Shown here piece by piece: positions 13,707 through 23,015 of a DNA stretch of 23,049 nucleotides; position 1 is the first letter of the stretch; the number at the start of each line of letters is the position of its first letter. The stretch lies in NCBI GenBank assembly GCA_938028845.1, contig CALIZJ010000132.1, positions 1 through 23,049 of the forward strand, read 5' to 3'. Under the pieces are notes generated by a model that was not told the origin of the DNA, searched no databases, and worked only from the letters and a program-made list of their open reading frames with translations. A program made the position numbers and the translations under genes. This DNA comes from an uncultured Blautia sp. Its GTDB lineage: Bacteria; Bacillota; Clostridia; Lachnospirales; Lachnospiraceae.

Positions 13707-14732
13707 TCACTCGATTACATGGATCCAGCCCTTGGGCGCTTCGATCCGTCCCATCTGGATGCCGGTAAGGGTGTCATAGAGTTTCTTTGTGACAGGTCCC
13801 ATTTCTGTCATCCCGCTTGGCAGACAGATTTCTTTTCCATGGTCTACGATCTTTCCTACCGGGGAGATGACAGCCGCTGTTCCGCAGAGACCGCACTCTG
13901 CCATATCTTTTAATTCATCTACATAAATTTCTCTTTCCTCAGCTTCCAGACCTAAATATTCTTTTGCTACATAGATCAGGGAACGACGGGTGATGGAAGG
14001 AAGGATGCTATCGGATTTAGGAGTGATCACCTTGCCGTCTTTTGTGACAAAGAGGAAGTTAGCGCCGCCGGTTTCCTCTACTTTAGTACGGGTCTGGGCA
14101 TCCAGATACATGTTTTCATCGAATCCCTGGTTATGTGCGTCCACGATGGCATGCATACTCATGGCATAGTTAAGTCCTGCCTTAATATGTCCGGTTCCAT
14201 GGGGGGCAGCACGGTCAAAATCCGTGATGCGGATGGTGATAGGCTTGATGCCGCCTTTAAAGTACGGACCTACCGGAGTGGTGAATACGCGGAACTGATA
14301 TTCATCAGCAGGTTTTACACCGATCACGGCATTAGAGCCAAACATAAAGGGACGGATATATAAGGTGGCGCCGGAACCGTAAGGCGGAACGTAGCCGATG
14401 TTTGCCTTTACAGTTTCTGTAACTGCCTGAATAAAGCGTTCTTTTGGGAAAACAGGCATTTCCAGTCTTTTTGCGGAATTTTCCAGACGTTCTCCGTTTA
14501 AGTCCGGGCGGAAAGTAACCACTTTGCCGTCCTCGGTGGTGTATGCTTTTAAGCCTTCGAATACGGTCTGTGCATACTGAAGTACGCCGGCACATTCACT
14601 GATGGTCACTGTGTCGTCCGTGATCATCTTTCCTTCATCCCAGGCGCCGTTTTTAAATTCGGATACATAACGATAATCGGTCTTCATATAAGCGAAACCA
14701 AGATTTGACCAGTCAATGTTCTTTTTTTCCAT
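13707..14732 (-). CDS. ilvE: Branched-chain amino acid aminotransferase
   Basis: The 341-residue fold-type IV PLP enzyme resembles the long BCAT form (BcaT/IlvE of Firmicutes, about 340-360 residues). The N-terminal region has QTVFEGLKAY and FRPDLNGERL. The PLP-binding lysine is Lys184 in GHIKAGLNYA, and KVEETGGANFLFV supplies the conserved Glu. LGL-type and CGTAAVISPVG segments complete the cofactor pocket. It catalyses the last step of valine, leucine and isoleucine synthesis and the first step of their breakdown. GGAGG stands 7 bases before the ATG. It is single, with its own promoter, and no other ilv genes are nearby. Confidence 0.95.
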   Translation of the reverse strand: MEKKNIDWSNLGFAYMKTDYRYVSEFKNGAWDEGKMITDDTVTISECAGVLQYAQTVFEGLKAYTTEDGKVVTFRPDLNGERLENSAKRLEMPVFPKERFIQAVTETVKANIGYVPPYGSGATLYIRPFMFGSNAVIGVKPADEYQFRVFTTPVGPYFKGGIKPITIRITDFDRAAPHGTGHIKAGLNYAMSMHAIVDAHNQGFDENMYLDAQTRTKVEETGGANFLFVTKDGKVITPKSDSILPSITRRSLIYVAKEYLGLEAEEREIYVDELKDMAECGLCGTAAVISPVGKIVDHGKEICLPSGMTEMGPVTKKLYDTLTGIQMGRIEAPKGWIHVIE

Positions 14733-14776
14733 AATAATTCCTCCATTTGCGCTGTTTCACTTTTTATCTCTTTACC

Positions 14777-14805
14777 ATTGTAAAACTTTTGCTTGTTAAC
14801 TTCAA
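14777..14805 (-). promoter_or_regulatory. Promoter of ilvE
   Basis: On the minus strand, TTGAAG (14800-14805) and TACAAT (14777-14782) have a 17-base spacer. It is divergent from the xpaC promoter, with the -35 boxes about 28 bases apart and a T run between. I see no T-box or leader-peptide attenuator in the short leader. Confidence 0.7.
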
Positions 14806-14833
14806 TGGGGAAATGGGCTTTTTTTCAAAATTA

Positions 14834-14862
14834 TTGTATTTTGTGCGAGACTTCGTTATAAT
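14834..14862 (+). promoter_or_regulatory. Promoter of the xpaC-telA operon
   Basis: TTGTAT (14834-14839) and a consensus TATAAT (14857-14862) have a 17-base spacer. An A/T-rich tract upstream could act as an UP element. The start codon is at 14925. Confidence 0.72.
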
Positions 14863-14924
14863 GGAAACAGTCAATAAAAAGAATGATTCGTATTGTTATA
14901 TATGCGCTTAAATTGGAGGCAGCG

Positions 14925-16112
14925 ATGGAAAGATGGGAATGGGATGACCTGGGCGATAAGGTGCAGGATATCATAGATAAGGCGGTAAATTCTCAGGATT
15001 ATAAAAAGCTGAGTCAGTCTGTGGGAGAGGTGCTGGAGCGGACTCTCGGACGGTATCAGGCATGGGGCACACAGGAAAAAAGCCGGCAGGATATTCCTCC
15101 AGAAAGATGGCGGGAGGAAAAAAAGCCGGAAAGTTATACCAAAAGCCTTCCGAATCTTTATGCTCATCTCACAGGAGAGAAAGTTAAGCGCATCCTTCAG
15201 ACTGTATTTGGCGGGATCCTTACCGGCAGTATGGGAATCGGACTTTTCGTTGTCCTGATCCTGGAAATATTTATAAGAAAAAGTATCTTTTCTCTGCTGG
15301 GGCCGGCTGTCTTTCTGACTGCGGGAACCCTTGCAGGAGCAGTGCTGCTGGTATTAGGGTGCAGAGGCATCGGGCAGCTCTCCCGTTTTAAAACTTATAT
15401 AAAAACCCTGGGAAAGAATACATACTGTGATTTCCAGGCACTTTCCAGAGCATTGGGAAGACATGTAAAATTTGTAAAAAAAGACGTAAAGCGTATGATC
15501 GCAAAGGGATGGTTTTTGGAAGGACATATAGACCAACAGGAAACCTGTCTCATTACCAGCAACGAGACTTACACACAGTATGTACAGACCCAGCAGCAGC
15601 TTGCACAGCGCCAAAAAGAGGAGCAGCTTAAAAGCCAGAGAATGGAGACCGGGGAAAAAGCTGCAGAAAAGGTGCCAAAAGAGGTGCAGGAAGTTCTGGA
15701 TAAGGGAAATGAATATATTGAGAAAATACGTGCCAGCAACGATGCCATCCCCGGTGAGGAGATATCGGAAAAGATATCGAAAATGGAATTGATCGTCCGG
15801 CAGATATTTAAAAGAGCAAAAGAACATCCGGAGATCATTCCGGATCTGAAACGGATGATGGATTATTACCTCCCCATGACTATCAAGCTTTTGGACGCTT
15901 ATGAGGAAATGGACGCCCAGCCGGTACAGGGGGAAAATATCATGAATTCCAAAAAAGAGATAGAGGATACTATTGATACGTTAAACGATGCTTTCGCCAG
16001 ACTTTTGGATTCGGTATTTAGGGATACTGCATGGGATGTATCCAGTGACATATCTGTCCTTCACACTATGCTTGCCCAGGAAGGGCTGACGAAAGATGAT
16101 TTTACTTTATAA
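14925..16112 (+). CDS. xpaC: XpaC-like membrane protein (5-bromo-4-chloroindolyl phosphate hydrolysis family)
   Basis: The start is ATG 14925, 5 bases after GGAGG (14915-14919); the frame is open from 14883 but without a ribosome site. The 395-residue protein has a charged N-terminal region (1-90) and two membrane helices (about 93-118 and 124-146). A segment at 166-216 reads like a small winged helix, ending in GWFLEGHIDQQETCLITSNE. A Gln/Lys-rich coiled coil covers 220-260. The family region (about 275-395) has IVRQIFKRAKEHPEIIPDLK and YYLPMTIKLLDAYEEMD. Despite the name, no phosphatase motif is visible, and the true role is not known. In Bacillus subtilis xpaC is next to yaaN (TelA family), as here. 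Confidence 0.85.
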   Translation: MERWEWDDLGDKVQDIIDKAVNSQDYKKLSQSVGEVLERTLGRYQAWGTQEKSRQDIPPERWREEKKPESYTKSLPNLYAHLTGEKVKRILQTVFGGILTGSMGIGLFVVLILEIFIRKSIFSLLGPAVFLTAGTLAGAVLLVLGCRGIGQLSRFKTYIKTLGKNTYCDFQALSRALGRHVKFVKKDVKRMIAKGWFLEGHIDQQETCLITSNETYTQYVQTQQQLAQRQKEEQLKSQRMETGEKAAEKVPKEVQEVLDKGNEYIEKIRASNDAIPGEEISEKISKMELIVRQIFKRAKEHPEIIPDLKRMMDYYLPMTIKLLDAYEEMDAQPVQGENIMNSKKEIEDTIDTLNDAFARLLDSVFRDTAWDVSSDISVLHTMLAQEGLTKDDFTL

Positions 16113-16129
16113 ACTAAAGGAGACAGACG

Positions 16130-17287
16130 ATGGAAACAGAAAAGAAAATTTTTGCCGAAGGACCGTCCCTGACCCTGGAGCCTGATTTGGATATAAGTAC
16201 TCCCAAAAGCGCCCCTCTTATGGAAGCAAAACCGGAGATGGACCCGGTCCAGAAAGAAATGGCTCAGACAGTGCTTACAGAGGAAGAACAGCAGATGGTG
16301 GACGCATTTGCAGAGAAGATAGATGTGGAAAATATAAACCAGATTCTTCAGTATGGTGCGGGGACACAGAAGAAAATGGCGGACTTTTCCGACGAGGCTC
16401 TGGAAAATGTAAAATCCCAGGAACTGGGAGAAGTAGGCGAGCTTCTCGCCCAGGTGGTAGGAGAACTCCGGGACTTTGACACAGAGGAAGAAAAGGGGAT
16501 ATTCGGCTTTTTCAAGCGTCAGGCGGATAAGATCGAGACTTTGAAAAACCGTTACTCAAAAGCGGAGGCAAATGTGGAAAGGATCGTAGATGTGCTCCAG
16601 AAGCACCAGGTACGCCTTTTAAAAGATTCCGCTATGCTGGATAAGATGTATGAGCAGAACCTTCTGTATTTTAAAGAACTTTCCATGTACATCCTTGCAG
16701 GAAAGAAAAAACTTGGCCAGGTACGTGCCGGACGTCTTAAAGAGCTGGCGGACAAGGCGGCTGCAAGCGGCCTGCCTGAGGATGCACAGGCTGCGAAAGA
16801 TCTGGACAGCAAATGCAATCGGTTCGAGAAAAAGATCCACGATCTGGAGCTGACCAGGATGATCTCCCTTCAGACTGCGCCGCAGATCCGGCTTGTACAA
16901 AACAATGACACAAGTATGGTGGAAAAGATCCAGACCACCATTGTAAATACCATTCCTTTGTGGAAGAGCCAGATGGTGCTTGCCCTTGGCATTGCCCATT
17001 CTACGGAGGCGGCTCATGCACAAAGACAGGTTACTGATCTTACCAATGAGCTGCTGCGGAAAAATGCAGAGGCGCTCCATATGGCTTCTGTGGAAACTGC
17101 CAGAGAGACAGAAAGGGGCATTGTAGATCTGGAAACCTTGAAAAAAACAAACGCAGATCTGATCCAGACGCTGGACGATGTGATGAAGATTCAGCAGGAG
17201 GGAAGAATCCGGAGGCAGGAAGCAGAGACAGAGATGCGCCGTATGGAAAATGACTTAAAAAATAAGCTTTTGGAGATCCAGCGCTAA
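16130..17287 (+). CDS. telA: TelA/YaaN-family toxic anion resistance protein
   Basis: The ATG follows AAAGGAG and lies 17 bases after the xpaC stop, so the two are one operon. At 385 residues it matches the family. It is mainly helical and acidic at the N-terminus. Family marks include GIFGFFKRQADKIETLKNRY (123-142), NVERIVDVLQKHQVRLLKD, LDKMYEQNLLYFKELSMYI, and SLQTAPQIRLVQNNDTSM with NTIPLWKSQMVLALGI in the C-terminal half. A final coiled coil (about 315-385) follows. Proteins of this family are linked to tellurite and other stress resistance, with no known catalytic activity. No other ter genes occur in the window, so the job may be envelope stress rather than tellurite itself. Confidence 0.92.
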   Translation: METEKKIFAEGPSLTLEPDLDISTPKSAPLMEAKPEMDPVQKEMAQTVLTEEEQQMVDAFAEKIDVENINQILQYGAGTQKKMADFSDEALENVKSQELGEVGELLAQVVGELRDFDTEEEKGIFGFFKRQADKIETLKNRYSKAEANVERIVDVLQKHQVRLLKDSAMLDKMYEQNLLYFKELSMYILAGKKKLGQVRAGRLKELADKAAASGLPEDAQAAKDLDSKCNRFEKKIHDLELTRMISLQTAPQIRLVQNNDTSMVEKIQTTIVNTIPLWKSQMVLALGIAHSTEAAHAQRQVTDLTNELLRKNAEALHMASVETARETERGIVDLETLKKTNADLIQTLDDVMKIQQEGRIRRQEAETEMRRMENDLKNKLLEIQR

Positions 17288-17419
17288 AAGGCGCTATGGG
17301 AAGCTCCCGGCCGGCATAAAACCGGCTTAAAGGCACAGGACAACATAGGAAAGAGCAGGGGCGCTGCAGGGGCAGTGCCTCTTTATTTCCTATCCATGAA
17401 AGGAGATTGGAGGAAGAAT
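17288..17419 (+). other. Intergenic region telA-ispG with imperfect hairpins
   Basis: A 5-bp GCCGG/CCGGC hairpin (17310-17326) is followed by a larger imperfect one (17348-17390). In the latter, AGGGGCGCTGC pairs with GCAGTGCCTCT (two G-U pairs), and outer GGAAA/TTTCC extends it. The tail TTTATTT is a moderate T run, so this may be a weak terminator. No clear promoter for ispG is seen. Confidence 0.45.
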
Positions 17420-18475
17420 ATGTATCGTGACCATACAAAGGTAATACAAATAGGAGATAAAAAAATAGGCGGCGGAAATCCCATACTGATCCAGTCCATG
17501 ACCAATACGAAGACAGAGGACGTAAAAGGTACAGTGGCGCAGATCCTGGCCCTTGAAGAGGCAGGATGTGAGATCATCCGCTGTGCAGTTCCTACCATGG
17601 AAGCGGCAAAAGCCCTTTCAGAAATTAAAAAACAGATCCATATTCCTTTGGTGGCGGATATTCATTTCGATTACCGCCTGGCGATCGCAGCGATGGAAAA
17701 CGGGGCGGATAAGATCCGCATCAACCCGGGAAATATCGGAAGTCAGGAACGGATACAGGCAGTGGTGAACGTGGCAAAGGAAAGAAATATCCCTATCCGG
17801 GTAGGGGTCAACAGCGGCTCCCTTGAAAAGGAACTGGTGGAAAAATACCAGGGAGTTACAGCAGAAGGGCTTGTGGAAAGCGCTCTGGATAAAGTGAGGA
17901 TCATAGAGGATTTAGGGTACGATAACCTGGTGATCAGCATTAAGTCCTCGGATGTTCTTATGTGTGCAAAAGCCCATGAGCTTATTGCGCAAAAGACAAG
18001 TTATCCTCTCCATGTAGGGATCACCGAGGCGGGGACTTTATATTCCGGAAATATAAAATCAGCAGTAGGACTGGGGATTATTCTGTACCAGGGGATTGGG
18101 GACACCATCCGCGTATCCCTTACAGGAGCGCCCTTAGAAGAAATCAAATCGGCAAAACGGATCTTAAAAACGCTGGGACTTAGAAAAGGCGGCGTGGAGG
18201 TGGTTTCCTGTCCTACCTGCGGACGCACCCAGATCGATCTCATTGGCCTGGCAAATCAGGTGGAGACTATGGTGCAGGATATCCCTCTTGACATTAAAGT
18301 GGCTGTGATGGGGTGCGTGGTAAACGGCCCGGGAGAGACGAAAGAGGCGGATATGGGAATTGCCGGCGGAGACGGCGTGGGACTGCTCATTAAGAAAGGA
18401 GAGATCCTGAAAAAAGTACCGGAAGGGGAACTGCTTGGGGCGCTTCGGGAGGAACTGGTAAACTGGGGAAAATGA
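17420..18475 (+). CDS. ispG: 4-hydroxy-3-methylbut-2-en-1-yl diphosphate synthase (IspG/GcpE)
   Basis: The ATG at 17420 is 6 bases after GGAGG; an in-frame ATG at 17396 lacks a ribosome site. The 351-residue protein has the bacterial two-domain form. An N-terminal TIM-barrel covers about 1-240, with IQSMTNTKTED, VADIHFDYRLA and KIRINPGNIG. The C-terminal iron-sulfur domain has Cys264 and Cys267 in SCPTCGRT, and Cys299 and Glu306 in GCVVNGPGE. These bind the [4Fe-4S] cluster. It turns MEcPP into HMBPP in the non-mevalonate isoprenoid pathway, which supplies undecaprenyl carriers and quinones. The polC start codon lies 10 bases after the stop, and polC's ribosome site overlaps it. Confidence 0.96.
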   Translation: MYRDHTKVIQIGDKKIGGGNPILIQSMTNTKTEDVKGTVAQILALEEAGCEIIRCAVPTMEAAKALSEIKKQIHIPLVADIHFDYRLAIAAMENGADKIRINPGNIGSQERIQAVVNVAKERNIPIRVGVNSGSLEKELVEKYQGVTAEGLVESALDKVRIIEDLGYDNLVISIKSSDVLMCAKAHELIAQKTSYPLHVGITEAGTLYSGNIKSAVGLGIILYQGIGDTIRVSLTGAPLEEIKSAKRILKTLGLRKGGVEVVSCPTCGRTQIDLIGLANQVETMVQDIPLDIKVAVMGCVVNGPGETKEADMGIAGGDGVGLLIKKGEILKKVPEGELLGALREELVNWGK

Positions 18476-18485
18476 GGTGCATTTC

Positions 18486-21400
18486 ATGGAAAAAGATTTT
18501 TTTGACGTATTTCCCAATTTAAAATTAAGCGAAAGCCTTACAGAACTTTTGGAGATGGCCTCTGTGACGAAGGTTTCCTGCAATCCGGAAAAGACAAGGA
18601 TACGTGTTTATTTAAAAAGCGACCGCTGGATCCATAAAAAGCATATCCTTGCCCTGGAAGAGCAGATAGAAAGGCAGTGTTTTTCCGGGTTAAATGTAAA
18701 AGTGACTGTAATTGAAAGGTTTCACCTTTCCGGACAGCATACCCCGGAAAATTTTCTTGAAGTATACCGTCCCAGCATGGAACTGGAGCTGCGGAATTAT
18801 AATATGCTGGAATATAACCTTTTTAAACAGGCTCAGATTACCTTTCCAGATACCCATTCCATGCGGATGATCCTGCCGGATTCGGTGATCGCCCGACAGA
18901 AAAGCGAGATTCTTGTGGAATATTTTCATAAGGTATTCTGCGAGCGGTGCGGGATGGATCTGAAGGTGGAACTGGATTTTGTGGAAAGGCCGCAGAGTAA
19001 ATACCGGAAAAACGCAGAACTTCAGATCCAGCAGGAAGTTGCCAATGTGGTAAAACACGCCATGCATGCCAAGGAAGAAGAGGAACAGCCAAAAGAGAAG
19101 GATAAGACTAAGGAAAACGGCAGGAAGAAAGACAGCGCTGGAAAATCCGATACTGGAAAGGCGCAGGGAAAAGACAGACGGGCGTCGGAAAAACAAGGAC
19201 AGAGAGGCAGCTTTGGCGGCTATACAAGGAGCAGCAATCCGGACGTGGTATATGGCAGAGATTTTGAAGGAGAGGCAATCCTTCTGGAGACGATCACAGG
19301 GGAGATGGGAGAAGTGATCATCCGCGGCAAAGTGATGGACGTAGAAGCCAGGGAAATCCGAAATGAAAAGACCATCCTCATCTATCCGGTCACAGATTTC
19401 ACCGATTCCATTGTAGTAAAAATGTTTTTGCGCAACGAACAGGTGCCGGAGGTAACGGAACACATAAAGAAGGGAGCCTTTTTGAAATTGCGGGGCGTAA
19501 CCACCATCGACCGTTTTGACAGTGAACTTACCATCGGTTCGGTGACTGGTATCAAGAAGATCCCGGATTTTACGGATACCAGAATGGACACCAGTCCCCA
19601 GAAACGGGTGGAGCTTCACTGCCATACCAAGATGAGCGATATGGATGGAGTGACAGATGCTAAAGCCCTGGTAAAACGTGCCTACGAATGGGGACATGCA
19701 GCGATCGCCATTACCGACCACGGAGTGGTGCAGTCATTCCCGGAAGCAAACCATTGCTTTGACGCATGGGGCGGCTGCGTGCCGAAAGACTCTGAATTTA
19801 AAGTGCTTTACGGCATGGAGGCATACCTGGTGGACGACTTAAAGGGAATGGTAACCAATGGAAAAGGCCAGCCCATGGATGGAAGTTTTGTGGTGTTTGA
19901 CATTGAGACCACAGGTTTTTCTCCTTTGACCTGTAAGATCATTGAGATTGGCGCAGTACGTGTGGAAAAGGGAAAAATTACCGATCGTTTTTCCACCTTT
20001 GTAAACCCTAAGGTGCCGATTCCTTTTCGGATCGAGCAGCTTACCAGCATCAATGACAGCATGGTTATGGATGCACCTCCTATTGAGGAAGTGCTGCCGG
20101 AATTTCTGAAATTCTGTGAGGGTGCAGTGATGGTGGCGCACAATGCAGATTTTGATATGAGCTTTATTATGGAAAACTGCAGGCAGCAGGGGTTTTCTGA
20201 TGAGTTCACTTATGTGGATACTGTGGGAATGGCACGTTTTCTTCTTCCTGCCCTTAACCGTTTTAAACTGGATACTGTGGCGAAGGCAGTGGGCGTTCCT
20301 TTGCAGAACCATCACCGGGCGGTGGACGATGCGGCGTGTACGGCGGATATCTTTGTAAAATTTGTGCAGATGCTTGGGGAGAGGGATATTTACGATGTGG
20401 ATGAACTGAACCGTCAGGGAGCGGTGTCTCCGGATACAGTGAAAAAACTGCCGACTTACCACGCCATTATCCTGGCAAGAAATGAGACCGGGCGTGTGAA
20501 TTTATATAAGCTCGTAAGCAAGTCTCATCTGAAATACTATCACCGCCGTCCCCGTGTGCCGAAAAGCGTATTCTTAGAGCACAGGGACGGGCTGCTCATC
20601 GGAAGCGCCTGCGAAGCAGGGGAGCTTTACCAGGCTCTGCTTCGGAACGCGCCGGATCAGGAGATTGCCAGACTGGTAAATTTCTACGATTATCTGGAAA
20701 TCCAGCCTTTGGGCAATAACAAATTTATGATCGCTGATGAAAAAAATGATATGGTCAATTCCATGGAAGACTTAAAGGAACTGAACCGGAAGATCGTAAA
20801 GCTGGGAGAACAGTTTAAAAAGCCGGTTGTAGCTACCTGTGATGTCCATTTCATGGATCCCCAGGATGAAATTTACCGGAGGATCATCATGGCAGGAAAC
20901 GGCTTTTCCGATGCAGATGACCAGGCGCCTTTGTATTTGCGCACCACAGAGGAAATGCTGGAGGAATTTTCCTATCTGGGAAGTGAAAAGGCAGAGGAAG
21001 TGGTGATCACAAATACAAACAAAATCGCGGATATGATTGAAAAAATATCCCCTATCCATCCGGATAAATTTCCGCCGGTCATCGAAAATTCCGACCAGGA
21101 TCTTAAGGACATTTGTTTTAAAAAGGCCCATGAGATATACGGGGAAGACCTTCCAAAGATCGTGGAGGACCGCCTGAATAAAGAACTGCACTCTATTATT
21201 TCCAATGGCTATGCCGTAATGTATATCATTGCCCAAAAGCTGGTGTGGAAGTCAAATGAGGACGGCTATCTGGTAGGCTCCCGTGGTTCGGTAGGTTCCT
21301 CTCTGGCTGCCACTATGGCGGGGATTACGGAGGTAAATCCTCTCCCGCCCCATTATATCTGTCCGGAATGTAAATACAGCGATTTCGATTCCCCGGAAGT

Positions 21401-22967
21401 AAAGAAATATGCAGGTATGGCAGGCTGTGATATGCCGGACAAAAAGTGTCCGAAATGCGGGCACGATATGAACAAAGAGGGATTTGACATTCCTTTTGAG
21501 ACGTTCCTGGGATTTAAGGGAGATAAGGAGCCGGATATCGACCTGAATTTCTCCGGCGAGTACCAGGGACAGGCGCACCGTTATACAGAGGTGATCTTTG
21601 GAAAAGGACAGACCTTTAAGGCGGGAACCATAGGTACCCTTGCAGAGAAGACGGCGTTCGGCTACGTAAAGAATTATTTTGAGGAGCGTGGACAGCACAA
21701 ACGGTACTGTGAGATCAACAGGATCGTCCAGGGCTGTACCGGCATCCGAAGGACCACAGGACAGCATCCGGGAGGAATTATTGTACTTCCCAAAGGGGAG
21801 GAAATAGAAAAATTCACGCCGGTACAGCATCCGGCCAACGATGTAAACAGCGACATCATCACCACCCACTTTGACTATCACTCCATTGACGGAAATCTGC
21901 TGAAGCTGGATATACTGGGACACGATGATCCTACCATGATCCGTATGCTGGAGGATCTTACAGGCATCAGCGCCAAGACCGTTCCTCTTGACCAGAGGGA
22001 TGTCATGTCTCTTTTTGCCAGCACGAAGGCGTTAAAGATCACTCCGGAGGATATCGGAGGCTGTAAGCTTGGGTGCCTTGGGATACCGGAATTTGGTACG
22101 GATTTCGCCATGCAGATGTTAATTGACACAAAGCCGAAATATTTTTCTGATCTGGTGCGTATCGCGGGGCTTTCCCACGGAACTGACGTGTGGCTTGGAA
22201 ACGCCCAGGTGCTCATCCAGGAAGGAAAAGCGACTATTTCCACGGCAATCTGTACACGAGACGATATCATGATCTATCTGATCGGAAAAGGGGTGGAAAG
22301 CGGTCTTGCCTTTACCATAATGGAAAGCGTGCGTAAGGGAAAAGGCCTTCGCGATGAGTGGATCGAGGAGATGAAAGCCCACGATGTGCCGGACTGGTAC
22401 ATCTGGTCCTGTAAGCTGATCAAGTACATGTTTCCGAAGGCCCATGCAGCGGCATATGTTATGATGGCATACCGTATCGCCTGGTATAAGGTGTTCCAGC
22501 CACTTGCCTATTATGCGGCATTTTTCAGTATCCGTGCCACATCTTTTTCCTATGAGCTGATGTGTATGGGAAAAGAGCGGCTGGAATATTATATGGAAGA
22601 AATCCGTAAAAAAGGGGATTCCGCAACGAAAAAGGAACAGGATACCTTAAAAGATATGCGTATCGTGCAGGAAATGTATGCCAGAGGGTTTGATTTTGTT
22701 CCCATTGATATTTATAAGGCGGATGCACACAGGTTCCAGATCGTAGGAGATAAGCTGATGCCTGCCTTGGATACCATAGAAGGTCTTGGAGATAAGGCAG
22801 CGGAGGCTGTAGTGGAAGCTGCAAAAGAAGGAAAATTTCTGTCCAAAGATGATTTCCGGATGCGGACAAAGGTCAGCAAGACGGTTATTGATCTTATGGA
22901 CGATTTAAAACTGTTTGGAGATATTCCCAATTCCAATCAGATGTCCCTGTTTGATTTTACCGGCTGA
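18486..22967 (+). CDS. polC: DNA polymerase III alpha subunit, PolC type
   Basis: Start ATG 18486 is preceded by GAGGTG; GTG 18477 in frame is less likely. The 1493-residue protein shows the Gram-positive replicative polymerase layout. An N-terminal domain (1-195) is followed by a highly charged linker (about 195-245) and an OB fold (about 246-350). The PHP domain begins with HCHTKMSD (His378) and is split by a DEDDh proofreading exonuclease. That exonuclease has Asp472 and Glu474 in FDIETTG, NADFD, and HHRAVDD (609-615). The polymerase core has GSRGSVGSS, a zinc site at Cys959, Cys962, Cys981-region and Cys988/Cys991, and palm aspartates Asp1017 and Asp1019 (EPDIDLNFSGE) with Asp1142 (KLDILGHDD). 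The C-terminus QMSLFDF is a beta-clamp binding motif. It replicates the leading strand and, in these bacteria, most of the lagging strand. Confidence 0.97.
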   Translation: MEKDFFDVFPNLKLSESLTELLEMASVTKVSCNPEKTRIRVYLKSDRWIHKKHILALEEQIERQCFSGLNVKVTVIERFHLSGQHTPENFLEVYRPSMELELRNYNMLEYNLFKQAQITFPDTHSMRMILPDSVIARQKSEILVEYFHKVFCERCGMDLKVELDFVERPQSKYRKNAELQIQQEVANVVKHAMHAKEEEEQPKEKDKTKENGRKKDSAGKSDTGKAQGKDRRASEKQGQRGSFGGYTRSSNPDVVYGRDFEGEAILLETITGEMGEVIIRGKVMDVEAREIRNEKTILIYPVTDFTDSIVVKMFLRNEQVPEVTEHIKKGAFLKLRGVTTIDRFDSELTIGSVTGIKKIPDFTDTRMDTSPQKRVELHCHTKMSDMDGVTDAKALVKRAYEWGHAAIAITDHGVVQSFPEANHCFDAWGGCVPKDSEFKVLYGMEAYLVDDLKGMVTNGKGQPMDGSFVVFDIETTGFSPLTCKIIEIGAVRVEKGKITDRFSTFVNPKVPIPFRIEQLTSINDSMVMDAPPIEEVLPEFLKFCEGAVMVAHNADFDMSFIMENCRQQGFSDEFTYVDTVGMARFLLPALNRFKLDTVAKAVGVPLQNHHRAVDDAACTADIFVKFVQMLGERDIYDVDELNRQGAVSPDTVKKLPTYHAIILARNETGRVNLYKLVSKSHLKYYHRRPRVPKSVFLEHRDGLLIGSACEAGELYQALLRNAPDQEIARLVNFYDYLEIQPLGNNKFMIADEKNDMVNSMEDLKELNRKIVKLGEQFKKPVVATCDVHFMDPQDEIYRRIIMAGNGFSDADDQAPLYLRTTEEMLEEFSYLGSEKAEEVVITNTNKIADMIEKISPIHPDKFPPVIENSDQDLKDICFKKAHEIYGEDLPKIVEDRLNKELHSIISNGYAVMYIIAQKLVWKSNEDGYLVGSRGSVGSSLAATMAGITEVNPLPPHYICPECKYSDFDSPEVKKYAGMAGCDMPDKKCPKCGHDMNKEGFDIPFETFLGFKGDKEPDIDLNFSGEYQGQAHRYTEVIFGKGQTFKAGTIGTLAEKTAFGYVKNYFEERGQHKRYCEINRIVQGCTGIRRTTGQHPGGIIVLPKGEEIEKFTPVQHPANDVNSDIITTHFDYHSIDGNLLKLDILGHDDPTMIRMLEDLTGISAKTVPLDQRDVMSLFASTKALKITPEDIGGCKLGCLGIPEFGTDFAMQMLIDTKPKYFSDLVRIAGLSHGTDVWLGNAQVLIQEGKATISTAICTRDDIMIYLIGKGVESGLAFTIMESVRKGKGLRDEWIEEMKAHDVPDWYIWSCKLIKYMFPKAHAAAYVMMAYRIAWYKVFQPLAYYAAFFSIRATSFSYELMCMGKERLEYYMEEIRKKGDSATKKEQDTLKDMRIVQEMYARGFDFVPIDIYKADAHRFQIVGDKLMPALDTIEGLGDKAAEAVVEAAKEGKFLSKDDFRMRTKVSKTVIDLMDDLKLFGDIPNSNQMSLFDFTG

Positions 22968-23015
22968 CAGATTGGAAAAGTTTGATATAAAAAATAAAAA
23001 AGGGAGAAGTGCCAT

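Noticed and set aside
14733..14924. T-box riboswitch or branched-chain leader attenuator before ilvE
   Set aside because: The ilvE leader is only about 40 bases from the promoter, with no T-box motif, leader peptide or terminator hairpin.
14883..14924. Upstream extension of XpaC by 14 residues
   Set aside because: GGAGG lies directly before ATG 14925, and no ribosome site precedes 14883.
18690..19721. Long minus-strand frame opposite polC
   Set aside because: It is antisense to the clearly coding PolC N-terminal half and has no recognisable domain.
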